Shown here piece by piece: positions 26,981 through 35,250 of a DNA stretch of 64,000 bases (the first letter of the stretch is position 1; the number at the start of each line of letters is the position of its first letter). Origin of the DNA: Alkalihalobacillus pseudalcaliphilus (GTDB taxonomy: Bacteria > Bacillota > Bacilli > Bacillales > Bacillaceae_D); NCBI RefSeq assembly GCF_028610675.1, contig NZ_JAQQWS010000015.1, positions 10,857-74,856 of the forward strand. Direction: 5' to 3'. A program made the translations under genes and the position numbers. A model generated the notes under the pieces. It was given only the letters and a program-made list of their open reading frames with translations, was not told where the DNA came from and ran no database searches.

Positions 26981-27020
26981 TAAAAAAGCTACACACCGCT
27001 CGTAATCGGATGTGTAGCTT
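26981..27020 (-). terminator. Terminator of the formate dehydrogenase-like gene
   Basis: On the minus strand AAGCTACACATCCG pairs with CGGTGTGTAGCTT, followed by TTTTTATAG, 13 bp after the stop at 27033. Confidence 0.9.
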
Positions 27021-27032
27021 CATTTCACGTAC

Positions 27033-29390
27033 TTAGTTTGCCGTCATTTCTAGATCTTCTACTGGCTTTTCTAAGTAGTCGATATCTTTTCTTGCGTTAA
27101 ATCTTTCAGCCTTCTCAAGCTTTACAGCGACATTGTAACTAGGAATCTTTGCAAGCTTTTCATAGACACCTTTAGGTAATAAGAAATTGCCTTCTGGGAA
27201 GTGAACCTCTAAGTTACCACGTGCAATATCAACAAACTTTGCTTTTCCAGTAAATACGCCATGTTGGTTATAAACCACAACCAGCTCACGCTCAGAAATG
27301 CTTAAATCCTTTGCATCTTCAGCATTTAATAATACATCATAACGCTCTGCATTATTAAAGCCATCTGTTTCACTATACACCATAGAGTTAAATTGCTTTC
27401 CACGTCTAGTTGTTACATAGAAATCACCAGCAACTTTATTCAAATCAGGAATGTCTACTGGGATTAAGTTACCTTTGCCATCTGGAGTAGGACAAATGCC
27501 GTCTTCACATAACCAAGCTCCACCCCATTGGAAGACATCGCCTTGTTTCTTCAAGTTTTGAACGCCATCATAGTTTGGATTAGCTACGGCCATCTCCGCT
27601 CGAATCGCATCACCATCTGCAAAATCAACAAGATGAGCCGTTTCTGGCTTCACACGTTTTGCTAAATCGATATAAATCTTCCACTCAGAACGTGCTTCTT
27701 CAATCTCAAATTTATTCCCTTCAATTTTCGGAGAGAAGTATACCATACGCTCTGTTGATGTCGACGTACCGCCACCATCTTGCTCATAACGAGTTTTTGC
27801 AGGTAAAACAATAACGGCTTCTTTGGCATCTACAAGTGTAGAAGTATTAAAAATAATGTCTTGGTGCACACGAATATCCAAGTTACTTAATGCCTTCTCA
27901 ACGAAATTCGGATCTGGCATCGTCTCAAGGAAGTTACCACCTGATAAGTAATATAGCTTAACCTTTCGCTCATGGTCTTCTGGCAGTAGACAATTTTCTA
28001 ATGAGACACCTAGTACATCACCTTGCCATTTTGGTAGTTCAAAATTCCAAAGTTTCTCAATACGCTCAACATTCTTATCATCAAAATCGCCACCAGGTAA
28101 TACGAATGGATCAGCACCCATCTCTCCACTACCTTGAACACTAGAGTGTCCACGAATTGGCATAACGCCTGAATGTTCACGGCCTAAGAAGCCACGTAAT
28201 AATGAAAGGTTAGCGACTTGTGAGATATTATCAGAAGCAAAGGTATGCATCGTTAAACCAAGGGACCAAACAAAAATACCTGATTTACTTTTTGCTAATA
28301 ATAACGCTAATTCACCGATACGTTCTTTCGTTACACCTGAGGATTCTACAATTTCATCCCACGATTGCTCTTGGACCTTTTGCTTTAATTCTTCATAGCC
28401 ATTTACATGCTCTTGAACAAAGCTGTGATCAATCGCTGAACCATGTTCTTTTTCTTCCATTTCAAACCAGTGCTTCATAATACCGTGCATGAACGCAATA
28501 TCTCCACCAATATTTACTTGATAGAAATCATCCGCAATTTTTGTACCAAATAAAGCGGATTCTCCAACTGAAGGAATCCAGTAGTTTTCCATTGCCGGCT
28601 CACGATAAGGGTTAATACAGATAATTTTCGTCCCTTTACGTTTCGCTGCATACATATATTTTGTGGAGACAGGCTGGTTATTTGCTGCAACTGAACCCCA
28701 GAATACGATGACATCAGAACCGATCCAATCTTTATAGTTACAGCTTGCTGCACCAATACCTAATGAACGCTTTAGAGCGGTCTTAGATGGAGAGTGACAA
28801 ATACGTGATGCATTGTCAATATTATTAGTTCCTAAAAATCTGGATACTTTTGAAGCCACATAATAGGATTCATTAGTAATCCCACGAGATGTTAAGAAGA
28901 ACCCATAATTCTTTGGATCTAGCTTCTTCATCTTATCAGCAATCATATCCATCGCCGAATCCCAATCAATTCGAGAAAACTTACGCTCTCCTGGACGACG
29001 AATAAGTGGATAAGGAATACGACCTAGCTCACGTAATTCCGCACTCGAATATTTGCGAAGTTCATCTATATCAGCATGAACCACTTCTTCTTTCATTGGA
29101 GGCATTGTGTTTAGACGTAATACATTTAATCGCGTCGTACAAACGTGTGGCCCAGCTAAAGTTTGATCATAAAGACCACTTACTCCTAGAGCACAGCCGT
29201 CACACACACCTTTTGTGATAATATTTTTTGCATAGTTTAAGTTATCCTTGTTTTTCCAAACAACTTTCATTGTATCTGTAAAGTGATGAGGCTTTACCTT
29301 TCCTAACCCAAATGGTACCTTACTTACCCACAAATCTGGCTTAGGTGTTTTTGGCAATTTAATTGGTCCTGTATGTTTTGTCTTACCCAT
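27033..29390 (-). CDS. Molybdopterin oxidoreductase, FdhF/YdeP family (formate dehydrogenase alpha-like)
   Basis: Mo-bisMGD enzyme of 785 residues. The N-terminus has only the reduced cysteine pattern CDGC (C63, C66) seen in the YdeP branch. ASRICHSPSKTAL, near residue 195, aligns with the formate dehydrogenase active-site (seleno)cysteine segment. GHSSVQGSGEMGADP and the C-terminal MGD-binding domain (TRRGKQFNSMVYSETDGFNNAERYD) are intact. ATG 29390 follows AGGAG. FdhD at 31674 would sulfurate it. Substrate oxidation of formate is plausible given the oxalate/formate-type transporter, but some family members have other roles. Confidence 0.87.
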   Translation of the reverse strand: MGKTKHTGPIKLPKTPKPDLWVSKVPFGLGKVKPHHFTDTMKVVWKNKDNLNYAKNIITKGVCDGCALGVSGLYDQTLAGPHVCTTRLNVLRLNTMPPMKEEVVHADIDELRKYSSAELRELGRIPYPLIRRPGERKFSRIDWDSAMDMIADKMKKLDPKNYGFFLTSRGITNESYYVASKVSRFLGTNNIDNASRICHSPSKTALKRSLGIGAASCNYKDWIGSDVIVFWGSVAANNQPVSTKYMYAAKRKGTKIICINPYREPAMENYWIPSVGESALFGTKIADDFYQVNIGGDIAFMHGIMKHWFEMEEKEHGSAIDHSFVQEHVNGYEELKQKVQEQSWDEIVESSGVTKERIGELALLLAKSKSGIFVWSLGLTMHTFASDNISQVANLSLLRGFLGREHSGVMPIRGHSSVQGSGEMGADPFVLPGGDFDDKNVERIEKLWNFELPKWQGDVLGVSLENCLLPEDHERKVKLYYLSGGNFLETMPDPNFVEKALSNLDIRVHQDIIFNTSTLVDAKEAVIVLPAKTRYEQDGGGTSTSTERMVYFSPKIEGNKFEIEEARSEWKIYIDLAKRVKPETAHLVDFADGDAIRAEMAVANPNYDGVQNLKKQGDVFQWGGAWLCEDGICPTPDGKGNLIPVDIPDLNKVAGDFYVTTRRGKQFNSMVYSETDGFNNAERYDVLLNAEDAKDLSISERELVVVYNQHGVFTGKAKFVDIARGNLEVHFPEGNFLLPKGVYEKLAKIPSYNVAVKLEKAERFNARKDIDYLEKPVEDLEMTAN

Positions 29391-29463
29391 TTCAATCAAC
29401 TCCTAAAAAATTGGTTCTTTTCATAACATATGCTTCATTTCTTACCAACAATAACGAAAGCCT

Positions 29464-29546
29464 AAAAAAGACAAAAACCACCGATTGCTATTAAGGTTTA
29501 ATTTAGTAGCGATCGATGGTTTAGCCTTTTGCAGGAACGCTACTAA
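29464..29546 (-). promoter_or_regulatory. Transcription attenuator in the leader of the formate dehydrogenase-like gene
   Basis: Terminator: minus-strand arms at 29503-29522 and 29475-29494 (20 bp, few mismatches), followed by TTTTTGTCTTTTTT. Antiterminator: TTAGTAGCG (29538-29546) pairs perfectly with CGCTACTAA (29503-29511), which is part of the terminator's 5' arm, so the two folds exclude each other. The loop holds TTCCTGCAAAAGGCTAA. It sits between DUF2294 and the oxidoreductase. It matches no known riboswitch class I can recall. Confidence 0.72.
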
Positions 29547-29561
29547 GTGCCCTAACCATAT

Positions 29562-29927
29562 CTATTTCTTGTTGTTAAACCTCTCCTCAATATCATCCTT
29601 GAACACAAATATCGACATACCAAAATCTCTTTCAATATCGATATCTACAAAAAGTTCAACCAATTTCGATTGGAGAAATTCTTCCATTTCTACCGGTGGA
29701 TTCTTTCGATACATCTCTTTAACCATTTCTGTTCTAGCTGCACGAAGCATTTGCTTCCCTTCATCTGCTGTCGCAATAAACTTTTCTACCGGAGAGAGGT
29801 TACCCTCCATTTCGCAAATCGCCCAGTTTTTACAAAAGGTTGTACTTATTTTGCTAGGCCCTTTACCCATATGCTTCTTTCGAAAAGCACGAACCAGATT
29901 ACTAAATTCAGCCTCGTATTTATTCAT
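29562..29927 (-). CDS. DUF2294 (MpsC-like) family protein
   Basis: Soluble protein of 121 residues. It resembles the DUF2294 family, later linked by name to MpsC of a Na+-translocating system; molecular function is not established. Motifs visible are NKYEAEFSNLVRAFRKKHMGKGP, CEMEGNLSPVEKFIATADEGKQMLRAARTEM and VDIDIERDFGMSIFVF. GAGGGTGAACA precedes ATG 29927. It lies between the transporter and the oxidoreductase in one minus-strand unit, and attenuator-like structures lie before the first and third genes. A sensing or RNA-related role is possible but only a guess. Confidence 0.7.
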   Translation of the reverse strand: MNKYEAEFSNLVRAFRKKHMGKGPSKISTTFCKNWAICEMEGNLSPVEKFIATADEGKQMLRAARTEMVKEMYRKNPPVEMEEFLQSKLVELFVDIDIERDFGMSIFVFKDDIEERFNNKK

Positions 29928-29962
29928 TGTTCACCCTCGTCTATTCGAGTGACAAATAATTG

Positions 29963-31219
29963 TTAGCTAGCTATTTGCTTCGCTTGATTTGCCTCTCTTA
30001 ATTTCTTTATATCAATTCTTATCACAAGAGAAACAATTAATGCAACTATAAACATTCCGCCAAAAATATACAACGTACCCGCATAACTATCTGTCGCTTC
30101 ACGAATCCAACTTGCAACCATTGGTCCTACTAAACCAGCAGCTGCCCAAGCTGTTAGAATATATCCATGAATAGCACCTAATTGTTTAGTTCCAAATATG
30201 TCACCAATGTATGCTGGAATGGAAGCAAATCCTCCACCATAACAAGTCATAATAAGGAATAAAATAATTTGAAATACAATGGCCGACGTAATGCTTGGTA
30301 ATAAAAAGAACGTAGCGATTTGAATCGCAAAGAATGTCGTATAAACCGCAGGTCTACCGATATAATCTGAGATTGATGCCCATCCAATTCGACCTAAACC
30401 ATTAAATACACCCATGATACCAACCATTGTTGCTGCAGCTGCTACTGACAAACCAGCTAACTCTTGAGCCATTGGAGAGGCTACTGCTAAGATCGCAATA
30501 CCACACGTAACATTAATAAATAACATTAACCACAAGAACCAGAATCTTCTAGTTTTCACAGCCTCATTTGCTGTCAATTGTGATAAATCTTGTTTTACCT
30601 TTGAACCACCCTGAGCAAATTCCTTCATATAACCTTCTGGTGGACGCTCTAGATATAGAGCGGCACAAATCATAATCACAAAATAAACAGCTCCAAGTGT
30701 GTAAAATGTTTGTGAAATCCCTACAGAATCAATTAATGATTCCATAATTGGACTAGCAATCATTGCTGCAAAGCCAAATCCCATTATAGCTAAACCAGTT
30801 GCAAGACCACGACGGTCTGGGAACCACTTTACAAGTGTTGAAACCGGTGTAATATAACCTACCCCGAGGCCAATCCCACCTAATACTCCATAAGATACAT
30901 ATAATAACCATAATGATTCCATCGCTGTTGCAAAACCAGCACCAACCATACCTATCCCAAAAAAGCTAGCCGATACCATTCCAGAAACCCTTGGTCCATA
31001 TTTCTCTACAAAATGACCCATAAATGCTGCTGAAAGTCCTAAGAAAAGAATGGCAATACTAAATGTTAACGAAATAGAACTTAATCCCCAACCAAATTGA
31101 TCATGTAATGGGTTCGTAAATACACTCCACGCATAAACCGAACCGATAGAGATATGAATCCCTACTGCCGCTAATGCAATCAGCCACCTGTTCTTTAATT
31201 TTTTTCCGTTCTGACTCAC
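29963..31219 (-). CDS. MFS transporter, oxalate/formate antiporter (OxlT) type
   Basis: Twelve-helix carrier of 418 residues. The N-terminal VGIHISIGSVYAWSVFTNPL and helix 4 GVLGGIGLGVGYITPVSTLVKWFPDRRGLA are the signature of the OxlT/YhjX group. GTG 31219 follows GGGAGG. Together with the formate dehydrogenase-like enzyme, export or exchange of formate or oxalate is a reasonable inference; pyruvate-type substrates are the main alternative. It is the first gene of the minus-strand unit, directly after an attenuator-like leader. Confidence 0.88.
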   Translation of the reverse strand: MSQNGKKLKNRWLIALAAVGIHISIGSVYAWSVFTNPLHDQFGWGLSSISLTFSIAILFLGLSAAFMGHFVEKYGPRVSGMVSASFFGIGMVGAGFATAMESLWLLYVSYGVLGGIGLGVGYITPVSTLVKWFPDRRGLATGLAIMGFGFAAMIASPIMESLIDSVGISQTFYTLGAVYFVIMICAALYLERPPEGYMKEFAQGGSKVKQDLSQLTANEAVKTRRFWFLWLMLFINVTCGIAILAVASPMAQELAGLSVAAAATMVGIMGVFNGLGRIGWASISDYIGRPAVYTTFFAIQIATFFLLPSITSAIVFQIILFLIMTCYGGGFASIPAYIGDIFGTKQLGAIHGYILTAWAAAGLVGPMVASWIREATDSYAGTLYIFGGMFIVALIVSLVIRIDIKKLREANQAKQIAS

Positions 31220-31240
31220 TGTTTATTCCTCCCTTTTCAA

Positions 31241-31332
31241 TAAAAAAACCGTCGTCACTTCTAAGAATATAGCTAAATAAGCTATCCTCTTTTAAAGTGG
31301 CGACGATTAGTTTTAAGCAGGTTACGCTACTT
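31241..31332 (-). promoter_or_regulatory. Transcription attenuator in the leader of the OxlT-type gene
   Basis: Terminator: CGTCGCCACTT (31295-31305) with AAGTGACGACG (31250-31260), an inner GATAGCT/AGCTAT stem, then TTTTTTT. Antiterminator: AAGTAGCG (31325-31332) pairs with CGCCACTT (31295-31302), one mismatch, overlapping the terminator arm. The loop begins TAACCTGCTTAAAACTAA, close to the leader at 29464. It ends only about 10 bp before the ribosome site. Confidence 0.7.
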
Positions 31333-31385
31333 AATCCCCAATAGAAATCGCTTACAGACAATATGTATCAATTTAAGCCAGCAAA

Positions 31386-31402
31386 CAGGTACGCTATTCC
31401 TG
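31386..31402 (-). promoter_or_regulatory. Upstream hairpin repeating the attenuator loop motif
   Basis: On the minus strand CAGG and CCTG enclose AATAGCGTA. TAGCGTACCTG matches TAGCGTAACCTGC (31319-31331) and TAGCGTTCCTGC (29531-29542). It may be a second recognition element in the same leader. Confidence 0.5.
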
Positions 31403-31481
31403 CACTTAAATGTTACAAATTTATGAATGCTTCATGTAAATAATACCTTGTTTATCATTCTTTTTCAATATAATTTCTCAA

Positions 31482-31570
31482 AATTTTGTGTGAAAGTTAC
31501 TTAGGTACGTTGAGTTGTGCCTTAAAGTTAGCTGGTAACCCATGTGAGTTATATAAATGAGATGTCCGCG
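31482..31570 (+). repeat. Fragment of dispersed family 3
   Basis: TTTTGTGTGAAAGTTACTTA followed by GTTGTGCCTTAAAGTTAGCTGG matches one end of the element at 53839. The middle of the element is missing. Confidence 0.5.
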
Positions 31571-31673
31571 TTCAACTATTTGCCCCTCAATAAGAGAAGA
31601 AACTTTAGCATTTTTCTTGTCAGCTTTTTTGTTTTGTGATTAGATGAAAGCAATAGCTTGAGGAAGTAGGTTG

Positions 31674-32468
31674 ATGAATATGGAAGGTTCTTTGACGATT
31701 AAACGTGAAATACAACGGTATAGACAAGAGCATTTTTCAGCAATGGAAGATGAAATTGTTGTTGAATTTCCATTAACCATCATGATCAATGGCGAAGAGT
31801 TTGCCACAATGGTCTGTAGCCCTTACCACTTAGAAGAGCTTGTCATTGGCTTTTTAGCGTCTGAGGGTGTTATTCGTTTTAGAAAAGATATTAAAGATAT
31901 GAAGATCGATGCAAGCCAAGGATTCGCACATATACAGCTACATCAAGAGAAGATCATTAGTCAACAAACCTTTTCAAAAAGATTTATTGGCTCTTGTTGT
32001 GGAAAGAGTCGTCAATTTTACTTTCAAAACGATGTACGAACAGCTAAAACGTCTACGTCTAAAACAAAGTTAACGGCTCAACAATGTATAAACCTTATGA
32101 CCACCATGCAAGAGGAAAGTACTGTTTTCAAACAAACTGGTGGGGTCCACAATGCAGCACTTTGTACGAGCGAAGATTTAATTGTTAGCCGTACTGATAT
32201 CGGTCGGCATAATGCACTAGATAAGTTATTTGGCTATTCACTCTTAAACCAAATTCCAATACGAGATAAAGTCCTTGTGTTTAGTGGACGCATCTCCTCA
32301 GAGATATTAACCAAGGCAGCAAAGATAGGTGTTGGAATCGTCTTATCAAAATCAGCTCCAACTGACTTAGCGATACAACTTGCCAATGACTTAAATATTA
32401 CGGCAGTAGGCTTTATACGAAACGGTTCTTTTAATGTGTATTCACATCCAGAAAGAATTATAGAATAA
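31674..32468 (+). CDS. fdhD: Formate dehydrogenase accessory sulfurtransferase FdhD
   Basis: Transfers sulfur to the molybdenum cofactor of formate dehydrogenases. The 264-residue protein has the persulfide-carrying cysteine pair (C108, C109) in GSCCGKS, and the conserved GGVHNAALC, RTDIGRHNALDKL and SKSAPTDLAI blocks. ATG 31674 follows AGGAAGTAGG. It is divergent from the transporter-oxidoreductase unit and heads a two-gene plus-strand unit, supporting the assignment of the enzyme at 27033 to the formate dehydrogenase group. Confidence 0.95.
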   Translation: MNMEGSLTIKREIQRYRQEHFSAMEDEIVVEFPLTIMINGEEFATMVCSPYHLEELVIGFLASEGVIRFRKDIKDMKIDASQGFAHIQLHQEKIISQQTFSKRFIGSCCGKSRQFYFQNDVRTAKTSTSKTKLTAQQCINLMTTMQEESTVFKQTGGVHNAALCTSEDLIVSRTDIGRHNALDKLFGYSLLNQIPIRDKVLVFSGRISSEILTKAAKIGVGIVLSKSAPTDLAIQLANDLNITAVGFIRNGSFNVYSHPERIIE

Positions 32469-32480
32469 GGAGGCGTTACG

Positions 32481-32708
32481 ATGGGCTCATGTAATCTCGA
32501 TCATTCCCGTGAAGATGTAATCAAAAAACTATATTCTCAAGAAACCTTTTTAAGACAAGATTTCTTTCAGCAGTTAGCAGATTATTTACGTATCGAAAAA
32601 CCACAGGACGAATTAAACGAACTCTTTCATCTGCTCAAGAAGTTTGACTTGGCAACAGAGGAAGAACAAGATGTCCGCCTTGTCAAAATGAAAAAGCTCA
32701 TAGGTTGA
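32481..32708 (+). CDS. Small conserved-looking protein downstream of fdhD, function unknown
   Basis: A 75-residue, charged, soluble helical protein (MGSCNLDHSREDVIKKLYSQ, then LRQDFFQQLADYL and ELNELFHLLKKFDLATEEEQ). AAGGAGG stands at ideal distance before ATG 32481, 12 bp after fdhD, so it is a real co-transcribed gene. I do not recognise a family. Its position suggests a chaperone-like or accessory role in formate dehydrogenase maturation (inference only). Confidence 0.75.
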   Translation: MGSCNLDHSREDVIKKLYSQETFLRQDFFQQLADYLRIEKPQDELNELFHLLKKFDLATEEEQDVRLVKMKKLIG

Positions 32709-32744
32709 TCTATTTTAATCAAACGTTTGTTTAAATCTCAAAAA

Positions 32745-32777
32745 AACAAAAACCTCTCCATTTAGGAGAGGTTTTTT
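32745..32777. terminator. Bidirectional terminator between the fdhD unit and htpX
   Basis: AAAACCTCTCC and GGAGAGGTTTT pair around a five-base loop, with an A-run and a T-run on the two sides. Confidence 0.92.
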
Positions 32778-32782
32778 CCTCA

Positions 32783-33691
32783 TTAACGTGCCTCTAAACG
32801 AGCGATACGCTCATCAATATCAGGGTGTGTGGAGAAAAGGTTTGACTTTCTTTTTCCGTTAATTTTCATCGTAGCGACTGCAGAATCATCCGTACGATCG
32901 TTTTCAATACGTGCACGTTCCATATGTGCTTTTAATGAACGAAGGGCATGTGCCATTTTGTCATTACCTGCTAAGTCACCACCCCCGCGGTCTGCGTGGA
33001 ATTCACGATGACGAGAATATGCGTTCACAACGATACTCCCTAAGATAGTGAATAAAATTTGGAACACAATAATTGAAGCAAAGTGAACAATAAACGAATA
33101 CTGTTCAGGAACGAGTCGAGAAGCAACGATCGCAATAATTCTAGCTAAGAATACAACAAATGTATTGACGATACCTTGTAGTAAAGTCATCGTGACCATA
33201 TCACCGTTTGCAACGTGAGCAACTTCATGGGCAATAACACCTTCAACCGCATCTTCATCCATAGCTTGTAATAATCCCGTTGATACAGCAACTAATGAAC
33301 GTTTCTTCGATGGTCCCGTTGCAAACGCGTTTACTTCTGAAGATTGATAAATACCTACTTCAGGCATGTGTGTTAATCCTGCCGCACGTGAAAGACGGTG
33401 AACTTTTTCAACAACAGAACGTTCAGTTGGAGACAAGTTTCCATTTGGGTCTAACACTTGCACCTTCATCATCATTTTTGCAACCCAACGTGACATCGCT
33501 AATGAGATAAAAGATCCGGAAAAACCAACGATAATACTAAAGAGCATAATCGCTCCAAAACTAATGCCACCATCAGCTGTTTGGAATGATAAGTTCCAAT
33601 CAGTGAAATAAATAATTGCCGACCAGACAACTAAAATTGTCGTCATGACCAATATGTTTGTTAATAAGAAAAGTAATATCCTTTTACCCAT
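32783..33691 (-). CDS. htpX: Membrane zinc metalloprotease HtpX
   Basis: M48B protease of 302 residues for membrane-protein quality control. The zinc motif is H155-E156-VA-H159, with the third ligand in REFHADRGG. Two N-terminal helices (LLFLLTNILVMTTILVVWSA, AIMLFSIIVGFSGSFISLAM) and two after the active site anchor it. AGGAGGATC precedes ATG 33691. It is a single gene with its own terminator. Confidence 0.96.
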   Translation of the reverse strand: MGKRILLFLLTNILVMTTILVVWSAIIYFTDWNLSFQTADGGISFGAIMLFSIIVGFSGSFISLAMSRWVAKMMMKVQVLDPNGNLSPTERSVVEKVHRLSRAAGLTHMPEVGIYQSSEVNAFATGPSKKRSLVAVSTGLLQAMDEDAVEGVIAHEVAHVANGDMVTMTLLQGIVNTFVVFLARIIAIVASRLVPEQYSFIVHFASIIVFQILFTILGSIVVNAYSRHREFHADRGGGDLAGNDKMAHALRSLKAHMERARIENDRTDDSAVATMKINGKRKSNLFSTHPDIDERIARLEAR

Positions 33692-34016
33692 TCTGATCCT
33701 CCTGAAATAAATGTAATGATACTATTTTAACACGAAAGTATTAGAAGTTTATACTATTATTCATTGATTCAAAAATTTCACATCTCCCTATTAAAATGCT
33801 CCATTTTTTCAACCACTTCTACTATATACGACTCAACTAAAGATAAGTTTCAAACTTCTTTACACCTACTATTTTTTATACAAAAAACTACAAAACAAAG
33901 AGTAACCCCCTAGCGACGAGCAACGCACATGCAAACCCTATTGCTCTTGATTACTTTTTATTAATTTGTATGGGAAGCACACTAATTAAGAAGCCTGCAC
34001 CAGCCCTAGCGGAGGG

Positions 34017-34246
34017 TAACTTTCATACAAAACGCACATGGCGAAGCCCCATTCATTTCGCCACCAACAAAGATGAAAGTAGTGGCGACTATTTAAACAG
34101 TTGGCCCGTTTACAACTCCATCACGATTAGGATTCCGCACGACCAAAAAGGGAGCATTGTCCTGTTAAGGCCGTCTATCGCAAGATGGATGACTAGCTAA
34201 CTTCAAGGCACAACCTATCGCCCCTAAGTCCACTTTCATACAAAAA
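34017..34246 (+). repeat. Dispersed repeat, family 3, near-complete copy
   Basis: TAACTTTCATACAAAACGCA at the left and CTTTCATACAAAA at the right bound the unit. The interior (CACATGGCGAAGCCCC, CAGTTGGCCCGTTTACAACTCC, GGGAGCATTGTCCTGTTAAGG) aligns almost throughout with the inverse of 53839-54063. An open frame across it is incidental. Just upstream, 33905-33990 holds shorter fragments of the same kind (GACGAGCAACGCACATG, TTTGTATGGGAAGCACAC). Confidence 0.75.
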
Positions 34247-34315
34247 ATTATGTAACGTCCTTTTAGTATGATAAAATCCCCTTATCTATAAATAAAGTAA
34301 GAGGTGTTTCCTACT

Positions 34316-35200
34316 TTGACAAAAAGTAAAAAAATCATAAACGCAGAGCTCGTCCAAAAATTTGAACATCACTTTAGATGTCCACTTTGCGAAAAACCAA
34401 TTACAGTCGAACAACTCAAAAGCTTCACCTGCCAGAATAATCACAGCTTTGATTTCACAAAACAAGGTTACTTAAATCTAATGACACAACCTTCAAAAAC
34501 AGACTATGACAAAAAGTTATTCGAACACCGTCAACACCTGATTGCCAAAACACCATTCTTCCACCCTTTACACGAAGAATTAGTCCAAATCATCCAATCC
34601 AATACGATTAAACAGTCACATCCACTTACTCTACTTGATATCGGCTGTGGAGAAGGCTCTCACTTACATACATTATTACAACATGAAAAGTTAACGAATT
34701 ATACTGGATTTGGGTTAGACATCGCTAAAGAAGGTATCATAGCAGCAGCAAAAGCCTATACACATAAAATATGGCTTGTTGGCGATCTCGCTAAATCGCC
34801 ATTTCAATCCAAAAGTTTTGATCTCTTATTAAATATTCTTTCACCGTCTAATTATGAGGAATTTAAGCGTATATTAAAGAACGAAGGAACTTTAATTAAG
34901 GTAATACCTGCTTCAAATTATTTAAGCGAACTACGAACGTTCTTTTATGAAAACCAACAAAAAGAAACGTATCAAAATGATGACACACTCTCTCTTTTTC
35001 AAGAGCATTTCCCACAGTTCGAAGAAAAGAGAGTGACCTATCAAGTTAAATTAGACCGAGATGAATTAACGGCATTGGTTTATATGACTCCTTTAACTTG
35101 GCGTGCTAACGCTCAACAAAAACAAGACTTTATTAATACACATGCAGACAAGCTTATTACAATTGATTTGCTTGTACTTATCGGTAGCCTCACACAATAA
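34316..35200 (+). CDS. RlmA-like rRNA (guanine-N1) methyltransferase family protein
   Basis: SAM-dependent methyltransferase of 294 residues. An N-terminal zinc finger (CPLCEKPI, then C and H in TCQNNHSFDFTKQGYLNL) precedes the Rossmann motif LLDIGCGEGSHLHTLL. This layout is that of RlmA(I/II), which methylates G745/G748 of 23S rRNA; YxjB in B. subtilis is the likely counterpart. TTG 34316 follows AAGAGGTG at eight bases; a GTG at 34304 would overlap that site. It is a single gene between repeats and a convergent MFS gene. Confidence 0.82.
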   Translation: MTKSKKIINAELVQKFEHHFRCPLCEKPITVEQLKSFTCQNNHSFDFTKQGYLNLMTQPSKTDYDKKLFEHRQHLIAKTPFFHPLHEELVQIIQSNTIKQSHPLTLLDIGCGEGSHLHTLLQHEKLTNYTGFGLDIAKEGIIAAAKAYTHKIWLVGDLAKSPFQSKSFDLLLNILSPSNYEEFKRILKNEGTLIKVIPASNYLSELRTFFYENQQKETYQNDDTLSLFQEHFPQFEEKRVTYQVKLDRDELTALVYMTPLTWRANAQQKQDFINTHADKLITIDLLVLIGSLTQ

Positions 35201-35203
35201 ACC

Positions 35204-35238
35204 AAAAAAGCATACGCCTCCAAAACGTATGCTTCATT
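35204..35238 (-). terminator. Terminator of the Bcr/CflA-type gene
   Basis: On the minus strand AAGCATACG and CGTATGCTT pair, followed by TTTTGGTTT. It also closes the convergent methyltransferase gene, with a weaker T-tail. Confidence 0.8.
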
Positions 35239-35250
35239 TCTATGATGCCA

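Noticed and set aside
29485..29952. A 155-codon plus-strand frame opposite DUF2294
   Set aside because: No ribosome site, antisense to a recognisable gene and running into the attenuator hairpin.
29464..31402. Assigning the formate-locus leaders to a known riboswitch (Moco, THF, ZTP, T-box)
   Set aside because: None of the conserved cores of these classes, such as the T-box AGGGTGGNACCGCG, is present.
33970..34200. A 76-codon open frame
   Set aside because: It lies within a family 3 repeat; the corresponding frame is not kept in the inverted copy at 53839.
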